From Candidatus Kuenenia stuttgartensis (GTDB taxonomy: Bacteria; Planctomycetota; Planctomycetia; Isosphaerales; Isosphaeraceae): DNA of 64,000 bases. The notes under the pieces were generated by a model. It searched no databases and was not told the origin of the DNA. It saw only the letters and a program-made list of their open reading frames with translations. The position numbers were made by a program, and so were the translations under genes. Shown here piece after piece: positions 62,622 through 64,000 of this stretch. The stretch covers positions 62,001 to 126,000 of the forward strand of contig CAMBEP010000001.1 in NCBI GenBank assembly GCA_945865635.1. Reading direction: 5' to 3'. Within the stretch, counting starts at the first letter, position 1, and each line of letters opens with the position of its first letter.

Positions 62622-64000
62622 ATGACTCCGATAAAATCGCATCGTCGTCGGTTTTTGCGAGACAATGCTGTTTGCCTTTCCGCCATGAGTTTGGCCTTGT
62701 CGGCAGAACCATGGCGGCCGCTTCAGGCGGGTACAGCCGGCCGGCCGATTGGCCGCGAGTTTGAGTCGGACATCGCAATTATTGGTGGTGGATTGGGCGG
62801 ATTTGCTGCCGCAATGGCGGCCTTGGAGTCGGGCCAAACCGTGGTCTTGACTGAAGAAACGGACTGGATCGGCGGCCAATTGACGAGTCAGGCTGTGCCT
62901 CCGGATGAGAATCCATGGATCGAAACCTATGGTGCTAACAGGAGTTATCAGGAGTTTCGGCGGCTCGTTCGTCATTACTATCGCGAAAACTATCCGCTCA
63001 CGGACGAAGCTCGCCGGGATCCGCTTCTGAACCCCGGAAATGGCTCCGTTTCAAGGCTTTGCCATGAGCCACGGGTCGCTCTAGCGGTCATGATCAATCT
63101 TCTGGCACGTTATGTTTCCAGTGGTCAGCTCTTGGTTTTGACAGATCATGCCCCAATCGCGGCTGAGGTTGACGGCGATACGATTAAAAGCGTGATCCTT
63201 AAAGACCTTCGGACCAATCAGACGAGAGCCGTTCTGGCATCGCTTTTTATCGATGCCACTGAGCTGGGTGATCTTGCAGAGCTGGCCCATACAGAGCATG
63301 TCACCGGCTTTGAATCAAGGACGCAAACTGGCGAACCGCGAGCCCCTGAGCAGGCTCAGCCATGGAATCAGCAGGCATTTACGATCTGCTTTGCCGTCGA
63401 TCACAGGCCTTCGGAAGACCATACAATTGATAAGCCGCCTGAATATGCCAGATGGAAGGATTATGTGCCACCGCTGAAGCCTCTATGGCCTGGAAAGCTG
63501 CTTTCGCTCACTTATTCCAATCCTTATACTCTGGAGCCGAAGACGCTTGGCTTTGATCCCACAAAACCCGATCAGCCCGGCTGGTGGAAGTATCGGCGCA
63601 TCATCGATGCAGCCAAATTTGCCACAGGTCGATATCCATCCAGCGGAGTCTGTCTAGTCAACTGGCCGCAGAATGATTACCTGCCTGGCCCATTGATCGG
63701 CCCGGGTGTAACTTCTGAAATGGCAAGTAAACATCTGACCAGCGCCCGGCAATTAAGCCTTTCGCTGCTCTATTGGCTCCAGACGGAAGCTCCAAGACCA
63801 GATGGAGGTGCAGGCTGGAAGGGGCTCAAATTGCGCGGCGACCTGTTGGGAACTCAGGATGGGTTGGCCAAATCGGCCTATATTCGAGAGAGCCGTCGAT
63901 TGAAAACCCGATTCACAGTGACCAGCAGACATGTGGGCACTGAGGATCGAAGGGCTGAACTCGGCAATACATCCTCCGGCCCGGTCAAGGCTTCTGACTT
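62622..64000 (+). CDS. FAD-dependent oxidoreductase, C-terminus beyond the window
   Basis: At least 459 residues, continuing past base 64000 with no stop seen. ATG 62622 opens a Tat-like leader, SHRRRFLRDNAVCLSAMSLA, ending near LQAG. The FAD-binding Rossmann motif IAIIGGGLGGFAAAMAALES is at about 51-70, followed by LTEETDWIGGQLTSQAVPPDE, typical of the FAD-dependent oxidoreductases with a Tat signal that are common in planctomycetes. DATELGD near 208 is the second FAD contact. The substrate is unknown. It is 100 bp after the preceding gene. Confidence 0.85.
   Translation, partial: MTPIKSHRRRFLRDNAVCLSAMSLALSAEPWRPLQAGTAGRPIGREFESDIAIIGGGLGGFAAAMAALESGQTVVLTEETDWIGGQLTSQAVPPDENPWIETYGANRSYQEFRRLVRHYYRENYPLTDEARRDPLLNPGNGSVSRLCHEPRVALAVMINLLARYVSSGQLLVLTDHAPIAAEVDGDTIKSVILKDLRTNQTRAVLASLFIDATELGDLAELAHTEHVTGFESRTQTGEPRAPEQAQPWNQQAFTICFAVDHRPSEDHTIDKPPEYARWKDYVPPLKPLWPGKLLSLTYSNPYTLEPKTLGFDPTKPDQPGWWKYRRIIDAAKFATGRYPSSGVCLVNWPQNDYLPGPLIGPGVTSEMASKHLTSARQLSLSLLYWLQTEAPRPDGGAGWKGLKLRGDLLGTQDGLAKSAYIRESRRLKTRFTVTSRHVGTEDRRAELGNTSSGPVKASD

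Noticed and set aside
1-64000. CRISPR arrays, insertion sequences, prophage or integron structures
   Set aside because: No regularly spaced direct repeats and no transposase, integrase, recombinase or phage gene motifs were seen.

Overview
The window looks like a chromosomal segment of a planctomycete (Planctomycetota, PVC superphylum). The families that support this are a DUF1559 protein with a prepilin-type N-terminus, a DUF1501 Tat-signal protein, a DUF1080 protein, a PVC-type heme-binding CxxCH protein, a TIGR03067 protein, a PEP-CTERM protein, glycine-rich LTxxQ/Spy-like proteins and an LRR protein with a lysine-rich tail. Base composition looks close to 50% GC. I cannot name a genus. 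There is no phage, transposase, plasmid or CRISPR signal; this is core-type chromosome with many exported proteins.

Layout. 1-5.1 kb: start of a Tat lipoprotein, a DUF2752 membrane protein, a methyltransferase, a 40-residue ribosomal protein bTHX gene, a PP2C phosphatase translationally coupled to a DUF2088/LarA-like protein, and a PEP-CTERM protein with a hairpin-rich leader. 5.5-9.7 kb: a four-gene Mn/Zn/Fe ABC importer operon whose last permease is fused to a DtxR-type repressor, with operator-like palindromes just upstream of the first gene. 10-19 kb: two small lipoproteins, a DUF1559 pseudopilin, an LRR protein, galactokinase, an SMP-30-like lactonase and a large cytochrome-c-domain protein. 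19-27 kb: an N-acetylglucosamine-6-phosphate deacetylase-like enzyme, a CehA/McbA metallohydrolase with two EF-hands, a TlpA-type thioredoxin, a glycosyltransferase and an HGSNAT/DUF5009-like membrane protein. 27-31.6 kb: a compact ethanolamine operon (TIM-barrel isomerase, permease, EutB, EutC) with no microcompartment genes in the window. 31.8-46 kb: glycine-rich and Spy-like proteins, an Ig-like membrane protein, DUF1080, DUF2339, a Cys/Ser/Tyr-repeat lipoprotein, an HTTM protein pair, DUF1501, YqgE/AlgH and an ExbB/MotA-like channel. 46-57 kb: ADP-ribosylglycohydrolase, a REP/BIME-like palindromic element, an exported methyltransferase, a multi-spanning membrane protein, a TIGR03067 protein, tRNA-Leu(UAG), LemA with an M48 protease, and a lipase-like lipoprotein. 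57-64 kb: an M1 aminopeptidase fused to a predicted outer-membrane beta-barrel, tRNA-Met(CAU), an inositol monophosphatase-family enzyme, two small proteins and a truncated FAD-dependent oxidoreductase.

The most notable systems are the permease-DtxR fusion, which recalls chlamydial YtgCR and the Treponema tro operon; the M1 peptidase-barrel fusion; the minimal ethanolamine operon; the SCYSSCYSS-repeat lipoprotein; and the paired inverted palindromes at 47.8-48.0 kb. Functions were assigned by reading motifs; no database search was run.
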